A DNA stretch of 64,000 bases from Actinomycetes bacterium (GCA_021816935.1 JAKAWR010000011.1:1-64000); one strand, 5' to 3'. Numbered from the stretch's first letter, positions 9,515-18,820 are shown. Numbers and translations are program-made. Notes: generated by a model from the sequence alone, not told the origin.

Positions 9515-10573
9515 TCAGGCGATGGTTACGCTGGCGTCCAGGTAGACGTCCTGGATGGCCTGGACCAGGGCCACGCCCTGGTCCATGGGCCGCTGGAACG
9601 CCTTACGCCCGACAATCAGGCCCGTGCCGCCCGCTCGCTTGTTGATCACGGCCGTACGAACAGCCTGCGCCAGGTCGGTCTCCCCCTTGGACTCGCCTCC
9701 GGAATTGATGAGCCCCACCCTCCCCGAGTAACAGTTGAGGACCTGCCAGCGCGTTAGGTCGATCGGGTTGTCCGTTGTCAGCCTGGAATATACGAGTTCG
9801 TCGGTCTTGCCGAACGCCAGCGCCTTGTATCCGCCGTTGACCTCTGCCTGCTTCTGCTTGACAAGATCGGCTTCTATGGTCACACCGAGATGGTTGGCCT
9901 GCCCCGTGAGGTCTGCCGCAACATGGTAGTCCATGCCGCCTTCCTTGAAAGCGTTATTGCGGAGATACGTCCAGAGCACCGTGAACATCCCCAGCGAGTG
10001 AGCCTCCTCAAAGGCTTCAGATACCTCCTGGAGCTGCCTGCCGGACTCCTCCGAGCCGAAGTAGATGGTTGCCCCCACCCCCACGGCTCCGAGCTCGAAC
10101 GCCTGGTGAACAGATCCGAACATAATCTGGTCGTACCTCGGCGGGTAGACCAGGAGGTCATTGTGGTTCAGCTTCACTACGAAGGGTATCTTGTGGGCGA
10201 ACTGCCTGGACACCGATCCAAGCACGCCAAGCGTCGTGGCTATCGCCGAGCAACCCGCCTCCACCGCAAACCTGCACAGGTTAGCCGGATCGAAATAGAG
10301 CGGGTTCTTCGAGAAACTCGCAGCAGCGGAGTGCTCTATCCCCTGGTCCACAGGGAAAATCGAGAGGTAGCCCGTGCCTCTGAGCCTCCCGTGGCCGTAC
10401 AGCGTCCCAAGGTTCCGCACCACCGCCGGCGACCGGTCGCTATAAAGGAACGTCCTGTCGAGGTAATCCGGACCCGGGAGCGTGAGCAATTCCCTGGGCA
10501 CCGCCGTGCAACTGTATTTCAGCAGCTCGGCAGCCTCGTCACCGAGCAGGGATTCTATGTCTGTTCCGGCCAA
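9515..10573 (-). CDS. fbaB: Class I fructose-bisphosphate aldolase
   Basis: The product belongs to the FbaB/DhnA family of class I (Schiff-base) aldolases and matches the usual length of about 350 residues. It should cleave fructose 1,6-bisphosphate to DHAP and glyceraldehyde 3-phosphate in the cytoplasm. Conserved elements include the N-terminal [10 protein letters not shown], the NHNDLL strand, the IEADLVKQK segment expected to carry the Schiff-base lysine, and the phosphate-binding [14 protein letters not shown] at 10573 is preferred because AAGGAGG ends seven bases before it. An in-frame TTG at 10579 would be only one base from that site. It is transcribed alone, divergent from the membrane-protein pair. 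Confidence 0.9.
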   Translation of the reverse strand: MAGTDIESLLGDEAAELLKYSCTAVPRELLTLPGPDYLDRTFLYSDRSPAVVRNLGTLYGHGRLRGTGYLSIFPVDQGIEHSAAASFSKNPLYFDPANLCRFAVEAGCSAIATTLGVLGSVSRQFAHKIPFVVKLNHNDLLVYPPRYDQIMFGSVHQAFELGAVGVGATIYFGSEESGRQLQEVSEAFEEAHSLGMFTVLWTYLRNNAFKEGGMDYHVAADLTGQANHLGVTIEADLVKQKQAEVNGGYKALAFGKTDELVYSRLTTDNPIDLTRWQVLNCYSGRVGLINSGGESKGETDLAQAVRTAVINKRAGGTGLIVGRKAFQRPMDQGVALVQAIQDVYLDASVTIA

Positions 10574-10788
10574 CTTCAAACCTCCTTAACCATTCCGCAT
10601 CCTCGAGAGCGTCGGCATCCAGCCAGCCGATCAGACCTTAACTCATTTCCGGACGCAATCCCCAATCGCCCCCGGCGGGCGTTGCCGGCCAGCAAGGGCA
10701 GGCTGGACGGGCCTCCCTGCGCGCCGTACGCGTGCTAACATCTCTGCGTACAGTGTTGCGCGGCCAGTTACCGGGCGTTGCGTAAACG

Positions 10789-10798
10789 GGTACGTACC
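10789..10798. promoter_or_regulatory. Perfect 10-bp palindrome in a divergent intergenic region
   Basis: GGTACGTACC lies about 60 bases before the GTG of the gene at 10858 and about 215 bases before fbaB. It could be an operator. Only the palindrome itself is seen; no regulator gene is nearby. Confidence 0.2.
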
Positions 10799-10857
10799 GA
10801 TCGTAACGGGGTTCCGACGCAGGCTGAGTGGTGTGCATCAGGAAAGGAGGATGCCGC

Positions 10858-11511
10858 GTGACAGAAACAAGTATTACGACTATCGGCGGCGGCACCGCTC
10901 CGCGTCCGGACGGTGCAGCTCCTACCGCAGCCGGGCCTCACGGACCACTTCTTGATCGCATCGTACCAACCAAGGGACTCATCGTAGTCGCGGTGGTCTT
11001 GGCCGCCGACGTCACCTGCATCGCCGGTAATTGGCAATGGGGCCTCGACTTCTTCCACGTCGTCTCGGGAGGGATGTGGACGGCTCTGGATCTCTTCATC
11101 GGCCTGATCATCGGCCCGATGGTGCTCGCCCGCCTCTCTATGCCGGCACGGATGGAGTTCGCCGCTCGCTTCATGCCAAAGATGATGCTGATCATGCCGA
11201 CGCTCGTAATCATGACGCTCGCATCCGGTTGGCAGCTCGCCCGAAAGATCGGGGCGCTGAACGTCTCCTATCCTCAACACTGGTGGCTCACCGCGTCCTT
11301 TATCGTCGTTGCCGTCATGATGGTAATCGCCATAGGCATACTGGCACCCGCCAATCTGGGCATCCTCTTCGAACTTCGCAAACCGAAGCCCAGTGGGGAG
11401 TTGATCGGCAAGCTCATGCGGCGCTTCATCTACACTGCAGGGATCACCGGACTCATGCAGGTCGCCACACTCGTCATAATGACCCGCATCGCAACCTCGA
11501 AGTGGGGGTGA
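10858..11511 (+). CDS. Conserved polytopic membrane protein
   Basis: The 217-residue product has a polar N-terminus of about 35 residues and four or five membrane segments. The segment FFHVVSGGMWTALDLFIG and the following GPMV resemble small di-heme-like or DUF2269-like membrane proteins, in which a histidine sits at the membrane edge, but the match is by eye and not secure. AAAGGAGG is seven bases before the GTG at 10858, which is preferred over a start 30 bases upstream. The gene ends four bases before the next membrane-protein gene, so the two probably act together. Function is unknown. Confidence 0.7.
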   Translation: MTETSITTIGGGTAPRPDGAAPTAAGPHGPLLDRIVPTKGLIVVAVVLAADVTCIAGNWQWGLDFFHVVSGGMWTALDLFIGLIIGPMVLARLSMPARMEFAARFMPKMMLIMPTLVIMTLASGWQLARKIGALNVSYPQHWWLTASFIVVAVMMVIAIGILAPANLGILFELRKPKPSGELIGKLMRRFIYTAGITGLMQVATLVIMTRIATSKWG

Positions 11512-11515
11512 ACGG

Positions 11516-11992
11516 ATGATCGGTACAACCGGCTATACGGCAGATACCGCCGCGGGAAATCGGGGGGACCGCTATCACGCAACCGGCACCGAGAGCGAGC
11601 TTCTCGAACGCAGGCTTCCTCCCATAGCGTTGGCCGCTGTCGCGGCGCTGGTTCTCGTGGCAATTGGCGGCGTATATATGGCTGCTCATATGCCCCGCCC
11701 CGTCTCCCTTGCTCCGGTGGTGGGGACGACCGTGGCGGGGTGGGTCCTTTTTGTGTCCTGCGAAGGTATGCTCGCCTCGATCAAGGGATTTGCCTGGAAA
11801 ACCTTCTTCCGGATTTTCCTATGGGCCGTCCTCGCCTACGCAGTCATCGGAGGAATGCTCGAGTACATTTTCATCCTCGATCATGTCCGCGGCACCGTGC
11901 TCGTGATCCTCACGGCTACACTCGTGCTGTTTGCCGTGGACATACCCTTACTCATGGCCTTCTCCGTGGCACGCTACCAGCCGAACGAGTAA
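11516..11992 (+). CDS. Membrane protein of unknown function, paired with the preceding gene
   Basis: The 158-residue protein has a polar N-terminal segment of about 35 residues and four predicted membrane helices, with few charged residues between them. The conserved-looking FRIFLWAVLAYAVIGGMLEY segment contains a Glu and a Tyr at a helix end. A GGGGGTG stretch precedes the ATG. The four-base spacing to the gene upstream argues for co-translation and perhaps a heteromeric membrane complex. No family is recognised. Confidence 0.65.
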   Translation: MIGTTGYTADTAAGNRGDRYHATGTESELLERRLPPIALAAVAALVLVAIGGVYMAAHMPRPVSLAPVVGTTVAGWVLFVSCEGMLASIKGFAWKTFFRIFLWAVLAYAVIGGMLEYIFILDHVRGTVLVILTATLVLFAVDIPLLMAFSVARYQPNE

Positions 11993-12002
11993 AGCCTCGG
12001 CG

Positions 12003-12674
12003 TCAGCCGCCTCCGATCGACTTCAACCTCTGGCGTACGTCCCCGACTTCCGGGTCCGCGTCACGCACCCGTTTGAAAAGCTCACGCGCTAGCCCCACCT
12101 CTCCCGCCCTCTCGTAAAGGTCCGCAAGGACATACCATTGGCGCAAATGCCGATCCTTCGGCCGCCTCACCGGCCGCCTCGCACCGGTAGCTTCCAGTAG
12201 AGCGATCGCATCATCGAGCCGTCCGGAGTCGGCCAGCGCTCCGGCGGCCACCATTCTCCCCTCCGCCAGCACGTCGGCCTCAGGAGAAGCCCTTCGTAGC
12301 TGCTCATACAACCTCTCGACCGCCCGGAAGTGCCCCAGCGCCCGTTCCGCATCCATGATGACCGGAATCTGAGCCGGATCACCGGTCCGGTCAACGTGAG
12401 CGGTGAGGATCTTTGCCGCCTCCTGCCACTTGCCCAACTCGTACTCCGAGAGGCCCAGCAGCTCTACAATGCTGGGTGCCCCGGGAGCCAGCCCGAGCAC
12501 TTCGCGGCAGAGTTTCGCTGCCTCCCGGTAGCGAGCCCCCGCGAACGCCTCCATCGCGCGTCCCGCCAAGTCTCCGGCCTCATTCCGGGCTGGCCTTCCG
12601 TCGACACGGTCGCGAGCCGACTCCAGCTCCGCTTCCACCGCACCCGGCAACGCAAGACTATGGGGAGCCGTCAA
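12003..12674 (-). CDS. TPR-repeat protein
   Basis: This 223-residue soluble protein consists mainly of helical repeats with tetratricopeptide character: A-x-[RY]-[RE]-A-x-[KQ]-L near residue 45, then LGLSEYELGKWQEAAKIL, a repeat near 150 (ALADSGRLDDAIALLE) and VLADLYERAGEVGLARELF near 190. TPR proteins act as protein-protein scaffolds. It begins with a TTG overlapping the ribF stop codon (TTGA), so it is translationally coupled to ribF. The gene ends 11 bases from the convergent membrane-protein gene. The partner is unknown. Confidence 0.75.
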   Translation of the reverse strand: MTAPHSLALPGAVEAELESARDRVDGRPARNEAGDLAGRAMEAFAGARYREAAKLCREVLGLAPGAPSIVELLGLSEYELGKWQEAAKILTAHVDRTGDPAQIPVIMDAERALGHFRAVERLYEQLRRASPEADVLAEGRMVAAGALADSGRLDDAIALLEATGARRPVRRPKDRHLRQWYVLADLYERAGEVGLARELFKRVRDADPEVGDVRQRLKSIGGG

Positions 12675-13606
12675 GAAAGCAACCCCCTGACGGTCGCCAC
12701 GTCACTATCCATCTGCTCCACCAGCTCGCCGGTCGAGCCAAAAGCTCTCTGATCCCTCAACCTGCGAACGAACCTGAGGGTACCGACGTCGCCATAGAGA
12801 TCGCCCCTGAAGTCGATGAGGTAAGCCTCTACGGTCCTCGCCTCACCGCCGGCGAACATAGGCGGCGCGCCCAAGGCGACTGCTGCCGCGTGCGCCGAAC
12901 CGCTACCCGTCGTATACCAGCAAGCATAAACCCCGTCCGACGGAAGCGCGATCTCACCTGCGACAGCAAGGTTCGCAGTCGGAAAACCCAAGAGCGAGCC
13001 ACCTCGCCCGTGACCCTTCTCGACCACGCCACTGACCTCGTAATACCTCCCGAGTAGCGCGGCGGCGCGCGTGACGTCTCCGGTGGCGAGCATCTGGCGA
13101 ATCCGCGTAGAGGAAATCGTCTCTCCACTATCATCGGGCTCCAGCTCCACGCCGACGACGTCAAACCCGTCCTCCACACCAAGCTCCGACAGGCGATCCA
13201 CGTCGCCGGCCCTCTTGTGCCCGAAGCGGAAATCGGCACCTACCACTACGACCGCAGTGTGCAACGAGTCCGCCAGAACGAGCCGCGCGAACTCGTCAGG
13301 CCCCTCGCTGGCCAGTTCCTTGTCGAAATGGAGGATCACCGTCGTATCCACCCCTGCCGCCGCTAGCAGGTTGAGCCTCGCCTCCAGACTGCACAGCAGC
13401 AGGGGCCCCGATCCCGGCCGTACCACCGAGTCGGGATGGGGATCGAAGGTCAGCGCTACGCTGGGAACACCTCTCGCCTCGCCCTGGCGGTGAAGCTCCT
13501 CCAGGATCTTACGATGCCCCGCATGGAGGCCATCGTATACGCCAATCGTGACCACGGAACCGCCCTCGAAGCCATCCAGCTTCTCAATATTCCTGCAAAC
13601 TCTCAC
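12671..13606 (-). CDS. ribF: Bifunctional riboflavin kinase/FAD synthetase
   Basis: The 311-residue protein fits the usual RibF length. The N-terminal FAD synthetase (FMN adenylyltransferase) domain shows GVYDGLHAGHR, a nucleotidyltransferase HxGH motif, and TFDPHP. The C-terminal flavokinase domain shows LLGFPTANLAV and a late VEAYLIDFRGDLYG. It converts riboflavin to FMN and then FAD in the cytoplasm. No FMN riboswitch was recognised in the 114 bases upstream, which it shares with the divergent NUDIX gene. In many actinobacteria ribF follows truB; here it does not. Confidence 0.93.
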   Translation of the reverse strand: MRVCRNIEKLDGFEGGSVVTIGVYDGLHAGHRKILEELHRQGEARGVPSVALTFDPHPDSVVRPGSGPLLLCSLEARLNLLAAAGVDTTVILHFDKELASEGPDEFARLVLADSLHTAVVVVGADFRFGHKRAGDVDRLSELGVEDGFDVVGVELEPDDSGETISSTRIRQMLATGDVTRAAALLGRYYEVSGVVEKGHGRGGSLLGFPTANLAVAGEIALPSDGVYACWYTTGSGSAHAAAVALGAPPMFAGGEARTVEAYLIDFRGDLYGDVGTLRFVRRLRDQRAFGSTGELVEQMDSDVATVRGLLS

Positions 13607-13720
13607 CGGGCCGCTCCGCGCATTCGACTTGCCTCCATTGATGGATAATACACGCCAACGTCCCCGCTCCTGCCGCCACTCCGGCCGATCGCACCGCCGG
13701 CCTGCAGGTAGGATGGTCCG

Positions 13721-14677
13721 GTGGCCGCCGATGTTCCCTCAAGCTCATCCACTGAACTTGGGACAAGCGGCCAACCGAGCGGGCAGCCCGTGGTGCCTCG
13801 CGATGCGTCTACGCTGATCCTCGTACGGGATCGCCTCTCTACGGGCGAGAGCGACCTCGGCAATCCCGGCAGCATCGAAGTCTGCATGGTTCTCAGGAGG
13901 GCAAGCCTGGAATTTGCCGCGGGTGCATACGTCTTTCCCGGAGGAAAGGTAGAAGCCGCGGACGCATCAGAGGAGATCCTCGCCCAATCGGTCCAGCAAA
14001 ACGAAGCTTCACCCGGAGCGTTGACGCGGGATGCACCGGGCGCCCCGTATCCGGGCCCGCCATCCGGAGAGGCGCAACGTTCCCCACTCGAGGCTCGACC
14101 GGAGCCGTTGCCGGGAATTGCCTTCTTCGTGGCCGCCCTACGTGAGTGCTTCGAGGAGACCGGAATCCTTCTCGCATCGCAGCGGCTCGACCGCGACCGG
14201 CTTGCTGCCGCCCGCCAGTGTCGCCGCGACCTGCTACTGCAAAGAGTCACGTTTGCGCAACTGCTCAAGAACCTCGATGTCACGCTCGCCCTGGACGCCC
14301 TCCACTACTACAGCCGCTGGATCACCCCGGCATTTTCTCCGCAGCGTTTCGACACCAGGTTCTTTGTTGCCGTGACGCCTGAAGCCCATACGGCACCCGA
14401 GGCTCATGAGGTCAGCCCCGACAGGGGCGAGACGGTCGCCGGCATCTGGATCACGCCCGCCGAGGCCGCAAGAAGGCATCGGGCGGGTGAGATCGAGCTT
14501 CTACTGCCCACCGTGAAGCACCTGGAGTACATGGCCGAGTACCGCTCCATCGCCGAGCTGGAGCATGAGCTGGCCCGCCCCCGTGACGTCGCTCCCGTCG
14601 AACCACGCGTCACTTTCGCTGGCGACGACGTGACGGTCCTTCTACCTGGCGAACCCGGCTTCGACACGCAGCCCTGA
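13721..14677 (+). CDS. NUDIX hydrolase, NUDT19-like with split Nudix box
   Basis: The 318-residue protein contains a Nudix box interrupted by an insert: FPGGKVEAAD near residue 72 and AALRECFEETGILL near residue 138, with about 55 residues between. Long inserts at this position are known for NUDT19-type hydrolases, which act on CoA esters or related dinucleotides. A metal-binding RECFEET is complete. The central part (about 95-125) is Pro/Gly/Ala-rich. The C-terminal half has the ITPAEAARRHRAGEI and LPTVKHLEYMA features of this subfamily. The start is GTG. It is divergent from ribF. The substrate is unknown. Confidence 0.8.
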   Translation: MAADVPSSSSTELGTSGQPSGQPVVPRDASTLILVRDRLSTGESDLGNPGSIEVCMVLRRASLEFAAGAYVFPGGKVEAADASEEILAQSVQQNEASPGALTRDAPGAPYPGPPSGEAQRSPLEARPEPLPGIAFFVAALRECFEETGILLASQRLDRDRLAAARQCRRDLLLQRVTFAQLLKNLDVTLALDALHYYSRWITPAFSPQRFDTRFFVAVTPEAHTAPEAHEVSPDRGETVAGIWITPAEAARRHRAGEIELLLPTVKHLEYMAEYRSIAELEHELARPRDVAPVEPRVTFAGDDVTVLLPGEPGFDTQP

Positions 14678-14911
14678 ACCCCTACCGGACCCCACCGGAA
14701 CCCTACACAAGCCACGGGCGCCTCGGGTCCGTTCACTGCCGACATGTCACCCCCCTAACAACACTTCCACCGGAACAGCCAGAACTACCGAATCCGCACT
14801 CTGCACTACGCCGGCAAACCCAACTGGCGGGTTCTCGGGTCGATCGTCCTCCGATGACTGGCGCGACCCCGCTAGGATCCGAAGAGCCACTGAGGCCGAG
14901 GACCGATCCCG

Positions 14912-14984
14912 AGCGGACGACGGGATTCGAACCCGCGACCCTCACCTTGGCAAGGTGATGCTCTACCAACTGAGCCACGTCCGC
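14912..14984 (-). tRNA. tRNA-Gly (anticodon GCC)
   Basis: The reverse strand folds as a complete cloverleaf: acceptor GCGGACG with CGTCCGC, anticodon stem CACCT with AGGTG around the loop TTGCCAA, and a T-arm containing GGTTCGAATCC. The anticodon is GCC, and the discriminator base is U, as expected for glycine. CCA is not encoded. Confidence 0.95.
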
Positions 14985-15094
14985 GTGCGCCACTCATTCT
15001 AGCGCCGGCGTGAACGCTGCGCACGACCCGTGGGTCGAACTCGACTCCAGCCTCGAGCGATCCACTGAGTCGAAGCGCTCTTGCTCGGCCCTAC

Positions 15095-16597
15095 TTACCG
15101 CACCCCGTCCAGCACAGCCTTCTTCAGAACGGTCCACTCGTCGACGAGGTAGTCTGCGAAATCCTCGAGCTCCGGCACCATATCGCGGCACGCAAGCATA
15201 CCGATGCCCAGTACGTCCACGTAGCTCATCACGGTCACGTTCAGCCCGACTCCCTCGACAATGTTCCCGATCGGATACAGCCCCTCCATGCGGCTCCCGC
15301 AGCACCAGAGGGGTAGCACCGGCCCCCTTACGTTCGAGACGATCACGTTGAAAGGCGGCCTCGTCCGCGACAGCAACTTCGACGCCGTCACCAACCTGGC
15401 AAGCCCCTGCGATACGCCCGGCAGCGCGATACGCACGTACCACCGAAGGATCTCGTCGTATAGAGACGCCGACCTTGCCATCGACTCGCGTGAGGTTCCG
15501 GCGATCGCTGCCAGCCTCTCCTCCGGCCGCTTGACATGAGTCGCCAGCGAGAGAACCGCTCCCGATACCTGGTTGGCAGAGGAGCGCGCACTTCCGGCGG
15601 TTGCGACACTTCCGCCGATACCGGCAACTCCGCTGCCGGCTGTGGCGCCAGCCGCGCCGGCCGCTACAGCGGCAACGCGCCGCGAGACAGGGACCAACGC
15701 CAAGAGCGACCTCTCGGGCCTCTCGTCCCGCCCATCTAATAGCCTCCTCAGCGCTCCCGACACCACCGCCATCACCACATGGTTGACAGTGGCTCCCGCG
15801 GCCCGGGCAACGATCTTCGCGTCCACGAGCGGCACTTCCCTGAAGGCGAACCTCCGGTGCGCGGAGATGTGGCCGTTGATCGAGGTTTGCGGAGCCAGAT
15901 ATGGCGCCAGCGGCGATAGGAACCCGCCGGACGAGCCGCCATTCTCACCCCCGCCCATCTCCGCGGCCGCCCGCCTGAATGCGGCCAGCATCCGCTGAGT
16001 CATCCTGGCACCTGCTTCGATCCTCTGAGTCGCCCGGGCGAGCGAGTACACCGCCAGCTCGGCTCTCGTCGGAACGGGATCGGGTATCCACGGGGCGACA
16101 GGTGGCGAGATCTCCCTCCCCTCCGGCCCGGCATCAAGAAAAGCGCGGAGCACCGCGGCCCCGGCCTCGCCATCCAGCACGCTGTGATGACACTTCACTG
16201 CAAGGGCTCCCCGCCCGCCCGCCAGTCCCTCGATAGCATGCATCTCCCATAGCGGCCTCTCCAGATCCAGCTTCTGACCTACGATCTCACCTACGCACCT
16301 GGACAGCTCCTCCTCGCCGCCGGGAGCAGGTAGGCTCCTCGCTCGAAGGTGGTAGTCGAGATCGAAGTTGGGATCCTCCAGCCAGACGCCGTCACCCAAG
16401 CCCATCGGCACCTGCGCCGGCCTCCTGCGCAACCACTCCGCTAGATGGATCCTCTCGCCGACCAACCTCGCGAGAGCGGCGACGCTCCGCTCTCCGGCAA
16501 ATGTCGAGTCGAACACCGCCAACGCTCCGACGTGCATGTGCATGGTCGGCGACTCGAGGGACAAGAAGGCCGCATCCTCCGGCTGTATAGGCTTCAT
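15095..16597 (-). CDS. Wax ester synthase/diacylglycerol acyltransferase (WS/DGAT)
   Basis: A 500-residue member of the WS/DGAT family, which makes wax esters or triacylglycerol from acyl-CoA. The catalytic HHxxxDG motif appears as HHSVLDG near residue 137. The C-terminal half has the conserved FNVIVSNVRGP (usually NVPGP) and a late GIGMLACRD. Between them, near residues 315-350, lies an Ala/Gly/Ser-rich insert not expected for the family. The ATG at 16597 follows the dut stop by four bases and has GGGAGA upstream, so it is preferred over an upstream in-frame start inside dut. The gene shares an operon with dut. Lipid storage is the likely role. Confidence 0.88.
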   Translation of the reverse strand: MKPIQPEDAAFLSLESPTMHMHVGALAVFDSTFAGERSVAALARLVGERIHLAEWLRRRPAQVPMGLGDGVWLEDPNFDLDYHLRARSLPAPGGEEELSRCVGEIVGQKLDLERPLWEMHAIEGLAGGRGALAVKCHHSVLDGEAGAAVLRAFLDAGPEGREISPPVAPWIPDPVPTRAELAVYSLARATQRIEAGARMTQRMLAAFRRAAAEMGGGENGGSSGGFLSPLAPYLAPQTSINGHISAHRRFAFREVPLVDAKIVARAAGATVNHVVMAVVSGALRRLLDGRDERPERSLLALVPVSRRVAAVAAGAAGATAGSGVAGIGGSVATAGSARSSANQVSGAVLSLATHVKRPEERLAAIAGTSRESMARSASLYDEILRWYVRIALPGVSQGLARLVTASKLLSRTRPPFNVIVSNVRGPVLPLWCCGSRMEGLYPIGNIVEGVGLNVTVMSYVDVLGIGMLACRDMVPELEDFADYLVDEWTVLKKAVLDGVR

Positions 16598-16601
16598 CGT
16601 C

Positions 16602-17087
16602 TCATCTCCCGGTATGGCCAAACCCGCCCTCACCCCTCGTAGAGGGGAGATACCCGGGTTCGGTCACCGTCAGCTTCACGGACTCGACTCGCTGGACCAC
16701 GAGTTGTGCCACGCGATCGCCCCTCTTCACGTCGTAGCCCTCCAAGGGATCCGTGTTGACGAGAACCACCTTGATCTCCCCCCTGTAGCCCGAATCGATA
16801 AGTCCGGGTGAGTTGAGGCAGGTCACACCGTGCCTCGCCGCAAGCCCGCTCCTGGGTTGGACAAACGCAGCGTACCCCTCCGGCAACGCCAGCGCGATGC
16901 CCGTTGCCACAATTGCCCTACCTCCCGACGCTTCGAGGCGGGTGTCCTCCCTCGCGTAAAGATCCATACCCGCGTCACCGGACATCGCATACGATGGCAA
17001 CGGCAGGTTCTGGTCGAGGACCATCACGGGAACGTCGATCACCGTCACGAGGCTACCAGATGGCGACCTCGGTGCACCCTCGCTCAT
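16602..17087 (-). CDS. dut: dUTP diphosphatase (dUTPase)
   Basis: The trimeric dUTPase family is recognised from its ordered motifs: AGMDLYA (motif 1), PRSGLAARHGV (motif 2), GLIDSGYRGEIKVVL (motif 3, with the catalytic Asp and the Tyr that gates the uracil pocket), RGDRVAQLV (motif 4) and GEGGFGHTGR (motif 5). It hydrolyses dUTP to dUMP, keeping uracil out of DNA. The ATG at 17087 gives a normal-length protein of about 161 residues. A longer frame would run into the divergent orn gene. dut leads the WS/DGAT gene. Confidence 0.93.
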   Translation of the reverse strand: MSEGAPRSPSGSLVTVIDVPVMVLDQNLPLPSYAMSGDAGMDLYAREDTRLEASGGRAIVATGIALALPEGYAAFVQPRSGLAARHGVTCLNSPGLIDSGYRGEIKVVLVNTDPLEGYDVKRGDRVAQLVVQRVESVKLTVTEPGYLPSTRGEGGFGHTGR

Positions 17088-17134
17088 GGCGCCCCACACC
17101 CGGTGCAATGGCGCCTCTCTGGTAGCATCGTTCC

Positions 17135-17680
17135 ATGCTCGCATGGATGGACCTGGAGATGACGGGCCTCGATCCGCTGAAGGACACGATCGTCGAAATT
17201 GCCACGATCATCACAGACGACGATCTGGCGATCATTGGTGAAGGTCCCGACCTGGTTATACACGCGGGAGACGACTACCTGGATTCGATGGAAGAAGTAG
17301 TACGGAAGATGCACGAGCACTCGGGGCTCCTCGACGAGATCCGCAGGTCCACCATCACCCTCGAGCAGGCCGGCGCCGAGACACTTGAGTTCCTCCGAAG
17401 GTTCGTGCCAGAACCTCGTACCGTACCTCTCTGTGGCAACAGTATCGGCACGGATCGTCGCTTTCTCGCCGTCCAACTCCCGGAGATCGACGACTGGCTC
17501 CACTACCGCTGTATCGACGTTTCAACGCTCAAGGAGCTTGCCCGCCGCTGGCACCCGCGTGTCCTGTCCGCAGCACCCCGCAAGAAGCTGGCCCACCGGG
17601 CTCTCGGCGACATCAAGGAATCCATCGCCGAGCTCGATTACTATCGGCGCAGCTTGTTCCAGAACCCTCACCGGTCGTGA
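17135..17680 (+). CDS. orn: Oligoribonuclease
   Basis: A 181-residue DEDDh exonuclease of the Orn family, which degrades two- to five-nucleotide RNA to mononucleotides, including pGpG from c-di-GMP. The ExoI motif is WMDLEMTGLDP, ExoII is LCGNSIGTDRRFL, and ExoIII includes HRALGDIKESIAEL. The length matches the E. coli enzyme. It starts 47 bases from divergent dut, so the two share a short promoter region. Confidence 0.95.
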   Translation: MLAWMDLEMTGLDPLKDTIVEIATIITDDDLAIIGEGPDLVIHAGDDYLDSMEEVVRKMHEHSGLLDEIRRSTITLEQAGAETLEFLRRFVPEPRTVPLCGNSIGTDRRFLAVQLPEIDDWLHYRCIDVSTLKELARRWHPRVLSAAPRKKLAHRALGDIKESIAELDYYRRSLFQNPHRS

Positions 17681-17734
17681 CCGCCCACCTGCGATGGCGC
17701 GGCGCTCAGTAGGTGCCCGGTCCGCGGTACCGCC

Positions 17735-18820
17735 GTGCCCGACGTTCCCCAGCCGATAGTTGCAGTACCCGGCGCTGTCGAACCGAAGGTCGCCGTGCCG
17801 GCGATTTCAACGCAGAAGGTTCCGGAGCTGACGGTTGCCGCATTCGACTTCGATGGCACCATCACCAGGGGTGGTAGCACCTTCAAGTTCCTGGTCGCAG
17901 CTGCGGGCCGTAGCCGTGCCGTGGCCGTCTCGATCCGGTTGCTACCCCTCCTTGCCACCGCCCGCCTCCGCGGTGGTGCCGCCGTGGACCGTGCCAAGGA
18001 GGCCCTGATCAGCCGCACACTCGCCGGAATCCATCCCGCTCGCCTGAGGCAAGCCGGTGAACAGTTCGCGGCCCTTCATCTGGCCAGGCATACTCGCTCC
18101 GATACGCTCACCCGGCTGGACTGGCACAAGACCAAGGGCCACCGGATTGTCGTCGTCTCGGCGTCGCTGGACTGCTACGTCCGGCCTGCGGCGGCAATCC
18201 TCGGCGCCGACGATGCCATCGCCACGCGCCTGAAGTTCTCGGAACCACCGGAGTCACCGGAGTCACCGGCAATGAACGCCACAGTCCAAGAACGAGGCCC
18301 GGGGGCCGAGATCACCGGCTCCAGTACTACCAGTTGCGTTGCCGCCAGCACCGGGGCTGGAAGTGTCTCAAGTATAGGTGCAACCGGTTTTGACGGCCCC
18401 AACTGCCGCGGCGCAGAGAAGGCGCGCCGGCTACAGGTTTGGATGGCTGGCCTTCGGAGCGCACCCGGGCGCCCGAACAACACGACCCATCCAGGTCGCG
18501 AGCCTGATCCGCCAGCGACGGCCACCGGACCTTCAGATTTTCCCGGTCCGGCGGGCATCGCCGGCAATCAACACGGTACGCCCGGGCACAAGGACGCCTA
18601 CCTCTGGGCATACGGCAACAGTGCCGGCGACCGGGAGATGCTCGAAATGGCCGACGTGGCCGTTGACATGGGTAGGTTCGCCGTCCTCCGTAGATTCCTA
18701 CGACTGGGCAGCCTGAGTCATTTCCCCCCCATGCCCGCGCTACGGAGCCCCGAGGGGCCTGCACCCGCTGGCGGCACCTCGCGACGAGCTGAACCCCGAT
18801 TGCCCTCGGACCGCCGGTAA
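17735..18820 (+). CDS. HAD superfamily IB phosphatase-like protein with two long inserts
   Basis: The N-terminus holds HAD motif I (FDFDGTITRGG) near residue 35 and motif II (VVVSASLD) near 143. Motif IV appears only near residue 290 (YGNSAGDREMLEMAD). Between them the expected GxxCRGxEKxRRL segment is present, but it is flanked by two low-complexity stretches (about residues 167-215 and 240-285). The first begins with a duplicated Ser-Pro-Glu triplet encoded by tandem GGAGTCACC. Typical relatives are about 220-280 residues; this one is 361. Catalytic residues look intact, so it is probably an active phosphoserine-phosphatase-like enzyme of unknown substrate. It follows orn on the same strand. 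Confidence 0.75.
   Translation: MPDVPQPIVAVPGAVEPKVAVPAISTQKVPELTVAAFDFDGTITRGGSTFKFLVAAAGRSRAVAVSIRLLPLLATARLRGGAAVDRAKEALISRTLAGIHPARLRQAGEQFAALHLARHTRSDTLTRLDWHKTKGHRIVVVSASLDCYVRPAAAILGADDAIATRLKFSEPPESPESPAMNATVQERGPGAEITGSSTTSCVAASTGAGSVSSIGATGFDGPNCRGAEKARRLQVWMAGLRSAPGRPNNTTHPGREPDPPATATGPSDFPGPAGIAGNQHGTPGHKDAYLWAYGNSAGDREMLEMADVAVDMGRFAVLRRFLRLGSLSHFPPMPALRSPEGPAPAGGTSRRAEPRLPSDRR

Noticed and set aside
11990-12025. AAAGCCTCGGCGTCAGCC resembling the family A end
   Set aside because: Only the first ten bases match before it diverges, and it spans the TPR gene's stop codon without hairpins.
14733-14993. Open frame on the reverse strand with AQLVEHHLAKVRVAGSNP
   Set aside because: It is the translation of the tRNA-Gly gene and flanks, a well-known false protein.
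18073-18090. CTTCATCTGGCCAGG match to the family M core in the HAD gene
   Set aside because: Only about 12 bases match and neither arms nor the rest of the core are present.
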